DNA of 36,523 nucleotides from Hyphomonadaceae bacterium (GTDB lineage Bacteria; Pseudomonadota; Alphaproteobacteria; Caulobacterales; Hyphomonadaceae), in contig CANJIL010000028.1 of NCBI GenBank assembly GCA_947474455.1, forward strand, positions 1-36,523, in the 5' to 3' direction. The notes under the pieces are model-generated. The model had not been told where the DNA came from. It ran no database searches and saw only the letters and a program-made list of their open reading frames with translations. Each line of letters begins with the position of its first letter. Positions within the stretch are counted from its first letter, which is position 1. The position numbers and the translations under genes are program-made. This document shows positions 1 through 7,426 of this stretch, in pieces.

Positions 1-230
1 TGAGCCGCAACCTGCAGTTCCTCTGTGCCCACCACGGTCACAGGCACAGGCGCTTCCTCGCCCGTCGCCACTGCGATGCGTGAACCGGTGACGACAACGC
101 GGTCTTGGCGTTCTTCAGCGGCGGGGGCCGGCGGTTTGACCTGGTCAACCTGTGCGAAAGCTGTTTGTCCGGAGCCTATTGCAATAAGCAAAGCTATCGC
201 AGAGGCGCCGCTGAGCGCGTAGGTCCTCAT
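1..230 (-). CDS. TonB-dependent receptor, N-terminal part only
   Basis: This is the first 76 codons of an outer-membrane TonB-dependent receptor that leaves the window at its left edge. The ATG is preceded by a strong GGAGG ribosome site. A signal peptide runs to about residue 27, ending in an AFA-Q cleavage site. The mature start is a Pro/Ala/Glu-rich linker followed by DRVVVTGSRI, the motif that opens the plug domain in many alphaproteobacterial receptors; PVPVTVVGTEEL after it fits the first plug strands. Such receptors import large or scarce ligands using TonB energy. The ligand cannot be read from this fragment, but the neighbouring importer and quinohemoprotein suggest an organic substrate. 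The family call is good; the substrate is unknown. Confidence 0.8.
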   Translation of the reverse strand, partial: MRTYALSGASAIALLIAIGSGQTAFAQVDQVKPPAPAAEERQDRVVVTGSRIAVATGEEAPVPVTVVGTEELQVAA

Positions 231-245
231 GATTTCCTCCCCTGA

Positions 246-265
246 GCGTCGCATCAGCGCGACGC
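246..265 (-). promoter_or_regulatory. Perfect 7-bp hairpin abutting the receptor ribosome site
   Basis: GCGTCGC and GCGACGC flank a six-base loop. The stem ends a few bases before the GGGGAGGAAATC ribosome site of the TonB receptor. A second inverted repeat (GGCGG/CCGCC, 276-293) lies just upstream. In the transcript these could form tandem stem-loops that affect translation or mRNA stability. The structure is seen directly; the regulatory role is inference. Confidence 0.4.
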
Positions 266-521
266 CTAATATTTCGGCGGGTTCATGACCGCCCGTTCAT
301 TGTTGGGGAGTTCAACTCAGATTGCCGGACACATACAAGGAAGCGCGCGAACCGTGTCCAAGAGTGCTCGTGAGAATGCGAGATCACTTATCGCGACGCC
401 GTGATGTCTCTAGTGTGTTGAATTATATCGCAAAAATATCAGGCATCATACATTTAGGTGCAAAATGCCGAAGAGGAATGTTACAAAACCTCCGCCTAAG
501 AAGCGTAATGTTGATTTCATT

Positions 522-547
522 GACGTCAACGTAGTTTACGTAACGTC
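522..547. promoter_or_regulatory. Imperfect palindrome, possible operator
   Basis: GACGTCAACGTA and TACGTAACGTC face each other across a three-base spacer, with one base of asymmetry. It sits about 290 bases upstream of the receptor start in the geneless interval. The outer sequence shares ACGTCAACG with two later copies. It could be a regulator binding site; no regulator is identified. Confidence 0.25.
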
Positions 548-990
548 GTACTTGAGTAAGCCCGATTTAGGATAGATGCCTTTTTGGGTCAACTTGAACG
601 CATTACCTCTCCCCGAGACAGGGTGCCGCAGTCTACCGCGAGTGTTAGATATTTGATAAAAAACGAGTTTCTTCGGGAGGCGGCATCGGAAGAGCGGCCC
701 GAAACAAGCGTTAGAATCTTCCACCGTGTGCCGCTTATTTCCCGTGGTGAGCGTTCTTTACGTCAACGCCAACGTTGCGAGCAAATTTAACCGATTGCCC
801 GGCGACGAACTGTGCAAACTGGAATGGATGGCGCGCCAGGTCCTTGCGAGTTTCGCTGCACAAGGCTTGCTCTTGAAAGTCGCTACGTCAACGTTCCTGC
901 GACAAGCTAACTGATCCGGATCAGCGTCGGCGCTGACCTTGCGATACAACGGACTTCAGCGATATCGCCGTCGTCACAGCAGTCTGTAGG

Positions 991-1026
991 TAAACAAAAA
1001 CGCGACCAGCTGGAGCTGGTCGCGTT
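991..1026 (-). terminator. Rho-independent terminator after the MHS transporter
   Basis: An 11-bp perfect stem (AACGCGACCAG/CTGGTCGCGTT, 999-1026) with a six-base loop is followed on the minus strand by TTTTTGTTT. It lies 23 bases after the stop codon of the transporter gene. Confidence 0.88.
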
Positions 1027-1048
1027 CGTGTTGCAGATCAAGTCGATG

Positions 1049-2431
1049 CTACTTCGTGGCGCCTACCGCGTTTAGGTCGGCACCCTTTGTCTCGCCGAGC
1101 GCAAAGACGGCAAACAGGGTCAGCACCGAGGCGAGGGCGATATAGGCCCCGACATAGATGATCCCGTAGGTCTCCCACAGCATAGTCGCTATCAGCGGCG
1201 CTAGCGCCCCGCCAAGGATGGCGCCGATCTGATAGCCGAGCGACGCCCCGGAATAGCGGACGTTGGTGCTGAACATCTCAGTGAAGAACGCCGCTTGCGG
1301 TCCGTACTGGAAGGCCATGCCGAGCAGGCCGCCAGTAATGCCCACTGTGATCCAGAGGAAGTCCTTGGTCCCGAGCAGCGGGAATAGCGCGAGGCCCATA
1401 ACGCCCGACAGGATGGCGCCGAAGATGAAGACGCCTTTCCTGCCGACCTTGTCCGACAGGCTCGCCGCCCAGAACTGCACGGGGATCTGGATGGCCGAGC
1501 CGATCAGCACCGCCGACAGGATCAGATTGCGCTCCATGCCAAGGCCGGTCTTGCTGGTGCCATAGGCGACCACGAAGGCGATCAGGATGTAGAAGGACAC
1601 CTGGATCGACAGGAAGGCGCAGGCCGCCAGCATGATCTTCCCGGGATAAAGCCTGATAGCTTCTAGGATGGGAGAGCGCTTGGGCGCCTTGGGGGTCGGA
1701 ATGCCGGTTTTGGCAGCCATTTCCCGTTCCAGTTCCTTGGCTTTCTCGAGAGCTTTGAAAGCGGCTGTGTCCTCGAGGTGAACCTGCACGTAGATCGAGA
1801 TTCCGATGAGGATCGCGCTGGCAAGGAAGGGAATGCGCCAGCCCCAGTCCTTGAACTCCTGGTCGGGAAGCAGGTTGCTGACCGCTAGGAAGGCGAGGTT
1901 CGCGAGGATAACGCCGGCCGGAGCGCCGGCCTGCGCGAACGCGCCGTAATAGCCACGCTTCTTGGGCGGGGCGCTCTCGGTCACGAGCAGCGTTGCGCCG
2001 CCCCATTGTCCGCCGATCGCCAAGCCCTGAATGAAGCGCAGCAGGACGAGGCTCAGCGGCGCAGCGATGCCGATGGTATGATAGGTTGGAAGCAGGCCGA
2101 TGGCCGTGGTGGCAACGCCCATGATGAGGAGGGCGATCACGAGCACCTTCTTGCGGCCAACGGTATCCCCGAAGTGGCCGAAGATGATGCCGCCAACGGG
2201 ACGCGCCAGGAAGCCGATCGCAAAGGTCGAGAACGACGCGATCAGAGCGATGAACGGAGGCATATCGGCCGGGAAGAACGCGGCCGGGAAGATCAGCGCG
2301 GCGGCCGTGCCGTAGAGGAAGAAGTCATACCATTCGATGCTGGTGCCAGCGAGTGCTGTCATTGCAACTTTGCCGATGTTGCGGTTCACCAGCTCATCGT
2401 GCTGGGCCGCTATGGCGGGTTTGGATTCCAA
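1049..2431 (-). CDS. MFS transporter, metabolite:H+ symporter (MHS) family
   Basis: A 460-residue inner-membrane protein predicted to import a small organic acid or related metabolite with protons. IEWYDFFLYGTAAAL in the first helix and GHFGDTVGRKKVL (the MFS cytoplasmic loop motif) are hallmarks of the MHS group, which includes ProP, ShiA and KgtP. RFIQGLAIGGQWGGA around helix 4 and the length of about 12 helices also fit. The start is TTG, chosen because GGGGGAAA precedes it at good spacing and because the next ATG lies inside the conserved N-terminus. A strong terminator follows. It lies between a TonB receptor and a secreted protein/quinohemoprotein pair on the same strand, so it may take up the product of that oxidation. 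The exact substrate is not visible. Confidence 0.88.
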   Translation of the reverse strand: MESKPAIAAQHDELVNRNIGKVAMTALAGTSIEWYDFFLYGTAAALIFPAAFFPADMPPFIALIASFSTFAIGFLARPVGGIIFGHFGDTVGRKKVLVIALLIMGVATTAIGLLPTYHTIGIAAPLSLVLLRFIQGLAIGGQWGGATLLVTESAPPKKRGYYGAFAQAGAPAGVILANLAFLAVSNLLPDQEFKDWGWRIPFLASAILIGISIYVQVHLEDTAAFKALEKAKELEREMAAKTGIPTPKAPKRSPILEAIRLYPGKIMLAACAFLSIQVSFYILIAFVVAYGTSKTGLGMERNLILSAVLIGSAIQIPVQFWAASLSDKVGRKGVFIFGAILSGVMGLALFPLLGTKDFLWITVGITGGLLGMAFQYGPQAAFFTEMFSTNVRYSGASLGYQIGAILGGALAPLIATMLWETYGIIYVGAYIALASVLTLFAVFALGETKGADLNAVGATK

Positions 2432-2544
2432 GGTTTCCCCCTATTGGGTTAGTTGTTTCTAGCGGGTTTTTCTCTGCGGATGAGGCAAACTGTTCGCGCA
2501 GCGCCCTTGCTTTTTTTATATTTCCCCAAGTCGCTCCCCCCATA

Positions 2545-2586
2545 TCAGAACAAAGCCGGCCCTCCTAGCGCTGAGAGGGCCGGCTT
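2545..2586 (-). terminator. Probable Rho-independent terminator
   Basis: A 12-bp perfect stem (AAGCCGGCCCTC/GAGGGCCGGCTT, 2553-2586) with a ten-base loop is followed on the minus strand by the moderately T-rich TGTTCTGATA. It starts 19 bases after the stop of the secreted-protein gene. The stem is strong but the T-tract is weak. Confidence 0.7.
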
Positions 2587-2605
2587 CGTCTTGTTCTGGT
2601 GGGTA

Positions 2606-3664
2606 TTATTCGCCATCTGCCTCATCAACACCGGCGAAGATGGCCTTTTGGGGCGGATGCGGGCGTCCTTCGGATTCGAGCTTGCGTGCGCCGGCAAGAA
2701 TGCCGGGAAGGGCGTAGTTCCCCTCGTGGCAGGCATACTCGTACAGCAGCTCGTCCGAATGGTTCAGAGCCATCTCGCCGCCCCAGCTCTGGGTGTAGAG
2801 CGTAGGATCCTCCACCTTGAACTCATAGAAGATTTGTCCGTCTGACCAACGGGTATAGCGCTCGGTCACCTTGCCCTTGGCCGTGATGTAGGAACGTTGC
2901 TTCGGATGCGAGTTGACGGTTTCGACGACCAGCGTGTCGCCTTCATACCAGCCAACCGAGTCACCGCCCCATTTCGGAATTTCGCTGGGACCGTGTCTGG
3001 CCTCGGCCGCCGATTGGACGATGGGAATGACCCGCACGTCGTGGATCATCTCGGTAAGCATCATGACCGAGTTAGGCGACTGCACAATCTGGTACGTGTT
3101 GTTGTACATGCCGTTGCCCAGCACCGGACCGGCGCTGCCCGTGAAACTCATCAAGCAGCGCTCCGCCAGTGGCCGGATTTCATAATCGTCGAAATTGGCG
3201 GCGCGCGTGTTGGCCGATATGCCCTCGTTCGTGTACGGGATGCGGCCGTTGTCAGGATAGGTGATCCAGGATGAACGGTACTCGCCCTTGACCTTGGCGT
3301 AGCCGATGCCCGGGTCCATCCAGAACGTATTGTAACCCCGCGAGGGGTTCTTGTCTGCGAGAAGCTCCGCAGAGGACTTCTCGTCGACTTTGGACGCGCC
3401 GGCTTCCTGCCTCCGCGCCGCGGTATAGGTGTTCTTGCGGGTAAGAGCCGCCGCTTCCTGCTCGTTCATCACCAGCTTGGCGGCGCCCGGCGGGCGCTGC
3501 ATCGAGGTGAAGGACGTGTTGCTCCAGAAGCCTGAGAGATCGGGCACGCCCCAGCCGGTTTTCGGTTTCTGATAGGCCGCGCCATCCTTGGGCGCTTCCT
3601 GGGCCGCGGCGACAGGCGCCGCGATCATGAAGCTAGCTAATAAAAGTCTAGACAGCATACTCAT
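2606..3664 (-). CDS. Secreted protein of unknown function
   Basis: A 352-residue protein with a clear signal peptide (cleavage after AAPVAAA, about residue 21), so it is probably periplasmic. ATG at 3664 is preferred because AGGGGAAATCAC precedes it; an ATG six codons upstream lacks such a site. The mature part begins with GWGVPDLSGFW and contains WGGDSVGWYEGDTLVVET and YEYACHEGNYAL near the C-terminus, with two cysteines in all. I recognise this as a widespread uncharacterised type often seen near TonB receptors, but I cannot assign a reaction. It lacks heme, PQQ or membrane motifs. It is followed by a terminator, so it is probably transcribed alone or from the quinohemoprotein promoter 170 bases upstream. 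Its location suggests a helper in the same uptake or oxidation task. Confidence 0.75.
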   Translation of the reverse strand: MSMLSRLLLASFMIAAPVAAAQEAPKDGAAYQKPKTGWGVPDLSGFWSNTSFTSMQRPPGAAKLVMNEQEAAALTRKNTYTAARRQEAGASKVDEKSSAELLADKNPSRGYNTFWMDPGIGYAKVKGEYRSSWITYPDNGRIPYTNEGISANTRAANFDDYEIRPLAERCLMSFTGSAGPVLGNGMYNNTYQIVQSPNSVMMLTEMIHDVRVIPIVQSAAEARHGPSEIPKWGGDSVGWYEGDTLVVETVNSHPKQRSYITAKGKVTERYTRWSDGQIFYEFKVEDPTLYTQSWGGEMALNHSDELLYEYACHEGNYALPGILAGARKLESEGRPHPPQKAIFAGVDEADGE

Positions 3665-3834
3665 GTGATTTCCCCTGATCATGCCGATTTATCACGCGGC
3701 TTACTGGATGCACTACGAGGCAAGCGTTTGCTTTTAGCCTGCGGTAAGGTCATCAAGAGCGATGCCTAGGCGTCGTTTTGTGAACTCCGCGGCCAAAGCG
3801 ATCAAGAAAGACGGAACTCACCCCCAGCCGCCGA

Positions 3835-5829
3835 CTATTTCGCCGGTTTGAACGCCAGCAGCACGTTTCCGGGGACCTGGCCGAACATCCCATAGCCCGA
3901 GTTGACCATCAGTAGGCCGTTGGCGGCATAGATGGATGCCGAGTCGATCGAGCCTCCCCTGGCCGGAACACCGTTCAACGTGGAGTAGGTCTCAGCCGTC
4001 GGCTTTTTCCAGAGGAAGGCGCCAGTAGCGGCGTCGATCGCATGCAGCGTTCCATCCAGAGTCGCCGCGATCACGACACCGTCGATAATCACCGGCGCCG
4101 CCGACATGGCGGAAGCGCGGGGCGCCCGTCCGCTGGGGTTGGGCGGCGTGCCCGGCGGCGGCTCTGGATGGTACTGCCACTTGATCTTCCCAGTCTTGGC
4201 GTCGAGCGCGTAGAGGCCCGGCTTGATGTTGGGATCGCCATCCCATTCGCCCGGGATCGGAACGCCGACCGTGGAAATCGGCGCGTAAACCGTGTCCTTA
4301 TCGTAGGCGATGCCCCAATGGATCCCGCCCAGCGCACTGCCGGTCCCCAGCGCCGTCCGCCACGCTACCTTACCCGTGTCAGGCTCGAACGCCCAAACGG
4401 AGCCAGACTTCTGGCCGGCATAAAGCAGCTGACTTCCATCGCTGTGCGTGCCCATGACGACTGACGCGCCAAAGTCGACGTCGCGATAGACCGTTTCCGG
4501 CGCCTTCACACAGTTCAGCAGGTCTGGCTTAGGGTTAAGACCGCAGCCCGTGTTGAAGATGTCCTGCGGCGTTGCGTGGAAACTCCATTTCTCCGTACCT
4601 GTCTTTAGGTCGATGGCGATGATCGCGTTGGTATTTTTGTGCGCCGGCGGCGAGTTGGACTCGCCAGTGCCGAAATAGATGAGGCCACGCTTGTCATCGA
4701 CGATCGGCGAATTCCAGACCGGCGCGCCCGATGGGCCCATCAGCGGCTGGCCATCGCCGCGGTCACGCTGAACCGTGGCTTCCGGCATGGTGTCGTAACG
4801 CCATTGCTGCTCGCCGGTCTTTGGATCGAGCGACAGCACATAGCCGTGGTTGGTGCAGCAAAGCTCCTTGTTGTTGGCCGCAAACAGAATCTCGAACTGC
4901 GAGATCGGCACGATCACGCGATCCTTGAGCACAGTCGGCGTACCGGTCGCGGTCGAGAACGAGTAGGAGCCCGCCGCCTTGGTCCAGACCGCCTTGCCCG
5001 TCCGGGCGTCCACAGCGTGGATCGTGGCATCGAGGCCCGAAATGACCAGCAACGGCGTGCCGTCCGCAAGCACGCCGTAACCGGGGCTGCTGCGCAACGG
5101 CGTTTCGCCAGGCGCCTTGTAGCTCCACTGCAGGCACGGTTTCCCGACATCGGAGATATCGAGAGCGTACAGAGCGCCGGAATCGGCGATCGGAACGAAA
5201 ACGTTGTCTCCGACGACCGCGCCCTGCGAGCGCATGTTGGTCGATTCCTCGAAGCCAAGCGACCAGGCCAGCTCCATCTTGGAAAGCTGAGCCTTGCTCA
5301 GACCAGCCTGCTGCGCCGTAAGGCTTCGCGTATTGGCCCGGTCAAAACCAAACGTCGTGATCGTGGCCGGCCCGGTCAGGTCGACCCGCAGGCGCCCGGC
5401 GTCGCACTTCATCGCCGTCGTCCACGCATCCGACGACGTCTTGTTGCCGACGAGGTAGTTCACGAGCTGCGCGCGCTGCTCCAGCGATAGCACGCTGCCC
5501 TGAACCTTCATCTTCCCGCCCGTCAGGGAGAAGTTGATGAACTGCAGGCTCATCTTCTTGAGCGTGTCCTTCGACGGCGCCCGCGTGACATCGGGCTGGT
5601 CGTGACAGGCCCCACAAAAGGTCTTGTAGACGCCTTCGCCCGGATGAGTTGTTACCTCGGCCGTCTGTTGCGGTTGAGGGATCGAGGCAGGCGCGGCGAC
5701 ATCAGCCGCATGGTTATTGTGGTCCATCACCTGCACAGCCGCTGGCGTCGCTGGCGCGGGCACGACCTGGCAGGAGCCCAACCCGACGGAAAGCAAGCAG
5801 ATCACTGAAGCCGAAAGGATTTTCGTCAT
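3835..5829 (-). CDS. Lipoprotein quinohemoprotein, polyvinyl-alcohol-dehydrogenase-like
   Basis: A 664-residue protein predicted to oxidise an alcohol outside the cytoplasm, passing electrons from PQQ to heme c. The N-terminus is a lipoprotein signal with lipobox LGSC (Cys20), so it is membrane anchored. A cytochrome c domain follows, with the heme motif CGACH at about 72-76. The rest is a PQQ-type beta-propeller with repeats such as YALDISDVG, HAVDARTGKAVW, SLDPKTGEQQW and AIDLKTGTEKW. The adjacent cysteines CC at about 324-325 match the disulfide that stacks on PQQ in quinoprotein dehydrogenases, and GTGESNSPPA matches the usual propeller motif. The N-terminal heme plus C-terminal propeller order is that of polyvinyl alcohol dehydrogenase, not the propeller-then-heme order of type II alcohol dehydrogenases. 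ATG at 5829 was chosen over an upstream TTG because it begins the lipoprotein signal. The substrate is unproven. Confidence 0.82.
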   Translation of the reverse strand: MTKILSASVICLLSVGLGSCQVVPAPATPAAVQVMDHNNHAADVAAPASIPQPQQTAEVTTHPGEGVYKTFCGACHDQPDVTRAPSKDTLKKMSLQFINFSLTGGKMKVQGSVLSLEQRAQLVNYLVGNKTSSDAWTTAMKCDAGRLRVDLTGPATITTFGFDRANTRSLTAQQAGLSKAQLSKMELAWSLGFEESTNMRSQGAVVGDNVFVPIADSGALYALDISDVGKPCLQWSYKAPGETPLRSSPGYGVLADGTPLLVISGLDATIHAVDARTGKAVWTKAAGSYSFSTATGTPTVLKDRVIVPISQFEILFAANNKELCCTNHGYVLSLDPKTGEQQWRYDTMPEATVQRDRGDGQPLMGPSGAPVWNSPIVDDKRGLIYFGTGESNSPPAHKNTNAIIAIDLKTGTEKWSFHATPQDIFNTGCGLNPKPDLLNCVKAPETVYRDVDFGASVVMGTHSDGSQLLYAGQKSGSVWAFEPDTGKVAWRTALGTGSALGGIHWGIAYDKDTVYAPISTVGVPIPGEWDGDPNIKPGLYALDAKTGKIKWQYHPEPPPGTPPNPSGRAPRASAMSAAPVIIDGVVIAATLDGTLHAIDAATGAFLWKKPTAETYSTLNGVPARGGSIDSASIYAANGLLMVNSGYGMFGQVPGNVLLAFKPAK

Positions 5830-5856
5830 TTCCGGTCCCGCGTTCAAAGCAGCCTA

Positions 5857-5893
5857 ACCAATGTTTGGTCGAACCCATGCCAGCCATGCATGG
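5857..5893. promoter_or_regulatory. Two small palindromes upstream of the quinohemoprotein gene
   Basis: ACCAA-TGT-TTGGT (5857-5869) and the perfect palindrome CCATGCATGG (5884-5893) lie 28-64 bases upstream of the quinohemoprotein start, in the gap to the efflux operon's end. They are in the right place for an operator or activator site. No promoter hexamers were clear, and binding is inference. Confidence 0.3.
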
Positions 5894-5992
5894 TTTCATA
5901 GACGCTGTCAGCCCACTCGCGACGATGTGTCGTGCGGGAAGGGTTGGCGCAACTTCTCTTTTTCAGGGGGCGTGTCGGCCGGCTTGCCGAGA

Positions 5993-7426
5993 CTATTTTG
6001 CCGTCCCGCGCCAGTCGGACGCCGTCGCCACGAACAGCGCAGCCATGTCAGCCCGGATAAGCGCCTCCGCCTCGATCGAGGCCAGTTGAGCGCGTTGCGA
6101 CTGGCGTTGCGCGTCGATCACCGAGATCAGCGATCCGGCGCCGTTCTGGAAGCTCAGGGACGCCAGCCGTGCGTTCTCGGCCGCGACTTCGCGGGCGCGC
6201 GTCTGGGCAGCGAGCAATTCCTGGTCCGTGGACAGCGCCGACAGCAGGTCCGCGACCTGCACGAACGCTGCAAGCACGGTCTGCCTGTAGGCCGCATCCG
6301 CTTCCTTGGCGGACGCTTCCGCCGCCCGCCGGCGCGCCACGAGCGCGCCCCCATCGAACAGCGGAGCACTGACGCCCGGCCCCACCGTCCAGCCGCTGCT
6401 TTCATATTTGAAGAGGTCTTCGGGGTGCAGCGCGGTCAGGATGAAGGACGCATCGAGCGAAAGCTTTGGATAGCGCTCGGCTTCGGCAACCCCGATCGCT
6501 GCCGTCGCAGCGTGCAGGTCTGCTTCCGCCGCTAGAATGTCAGGCCGCTTGCGGACCAGGTCCGAGGGGAGGGTCACGGGAATGGCGCCCGGCTGCGCCA
6601 GATCGGTAAGGTCAATCTCGGGCGCAGCCCAGCCCGATGGCGCTTGTCCCGCCAGCAGGGCGAGCGCATGCCGCGTCGTCGATATGCGGCGAAGGATGGC
6701 GGGGCGGCGGGCCTGATCTTCCGCAAGCTGCGCTTCCGCCGGGTTGATCGCGGACGCGGGGGATCCCCCCGCCTGGATGCCGCGCCTTATCATTTCGATG
6801 GTTTCGTTGTCGACCTTGATGATCCCGTCTAGCGCGTCGAGCTGTGCGCGAAGCCCGGCGAGCTCTATCGCGCGTGCGACGACAGATCCCGTGAGATTCA
6901 GATAGGCCGCATCCGTGCGGCGGCGCTGGGCTTCGGTGCGCGCTGTCGCTGTCTCGTCCTTGCGGCGCCCGGCGCCGAACAGGTCGAGGTCATAGCCAAA
7001 GGTCGCGCCCATCGAGAACATGTTGATCGTCGGGCTCGGAAAGCCCTCGATGCCGAACGATGACGTGTTGATCCGTTCGCGCACCGCGTCGGCGTTGCCC
7101 TTCACCTCCGGTCCGCTGTCGCCGCGCTGGGCGCGTTCGAGTTCGGCTACACGCACCAGCGCGGCATCTGCCGCCCGCAGCGTGGGATTGGCGTTCAACG
7201 CCTGCTCGACCAATGCGTTGAGCTCCGGCGAATTGAACGTGGTCCACCACTGCGTGGCGCTGGCATTGCTCGAAGCAAGAACAGCAACCGCGGAGGCGGC
7301 GGGGTCGCCCGCCATCGCATAACCCGTCGCCGCAGGCGCCGCTGGCCGCTGGAAATCCGGGCCGACCGTTGTGCAGCCTGTCAGCGCAAGCGTGCTGACG
7401 GCGATGAGGCGGGCATGTCTACGCAT
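5993..7426 (-). CDS. Outer-membrane efflux lipoprotein, NodT/OprM type
   Basis: A 477-residue outer-membrane channel for a tripartite efflux pump. It starts with a lipoprotein signal (lipobox LTGC, Cys18) followed by TTVGPDFQRPAAP, the characteristic N-terminus of NodT-family factors. Two outer-membrane efflux repeats fill the rest, with coiled-coil Ala-rich stretches such as AAEASAKEADAAYRQTVLAA and the typical end pattern SLSFQNGAGSLISVIDAQR. It is the last gene of a three-gene operon and its ATG overlaps the stop of the EmrB-like gene by 8 bases, implying translational coupling. It would form the exit duct for substrates pumped by the two upstream proteins. It is full length for the family. 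Confidence 0.92.
   Translation of the reverse strand: MRRHARLIAVSTLALTGCTTVGPDFQRPAAPAATGYAMAGDPAASAVAVLASSNASATQWWTTFNSPELNALVEQALNANPTLRAADAALVRVAELERAQRGDSGPEVKGNADAVRERINTSSFGIEGFPSPTINMFSMGATFGYDLDLFGAGRRKDETATARTEAQRRRTDAAYLNLTGSVVARAIELAGLRAQLDALDGIIKVDNETIEMIRRGIQAGGSPASAINPAEAQLAEDQARRPAILRRISTTRHALALLAGQAPSGWAAPEIDLTDLAQPGAIPVTLPSDLVRKRPDILAAEADLHAATAAIGVAEAERYPKLSLDASFILTALHPEDLFKYESSGWTVGPGVSAPLFDGGALVARRRAAEASAKEADAAYRQTVLAAFVQVADLLSALSTDQELLAAQTRAREVAAENARLASLSFQNGAGSLISVIDAQRQSQRAQLASIEAEALIRADMAALFVATASDWRGTAK

Larger units (their letters stand above)
231..990. other. Geneless, AT-richer interval upstream of the receptor
   Basis: About 760 bases with no convincing gene. The short open frames overlap one another on both strands and have no ribosome sites or recognisable proteins. 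Base composition is visibly less GC-rich than the flanks. The interval must hold the promoter of the receptor on the minus strand. It contains two hairpins next to the receptor start, an imperfect palindrome at 522-547, and three copies of the 9-mer ACGTCAACG (523-531, 760-768, 885-893). Confidence 0.5.

Noticed and set aside
322-949. Several short open frames on both strands in the left geneless interval
   Set aside because: They overlap each other, lack ribosome sites and have no hydrophobic, repeat or family pattern.
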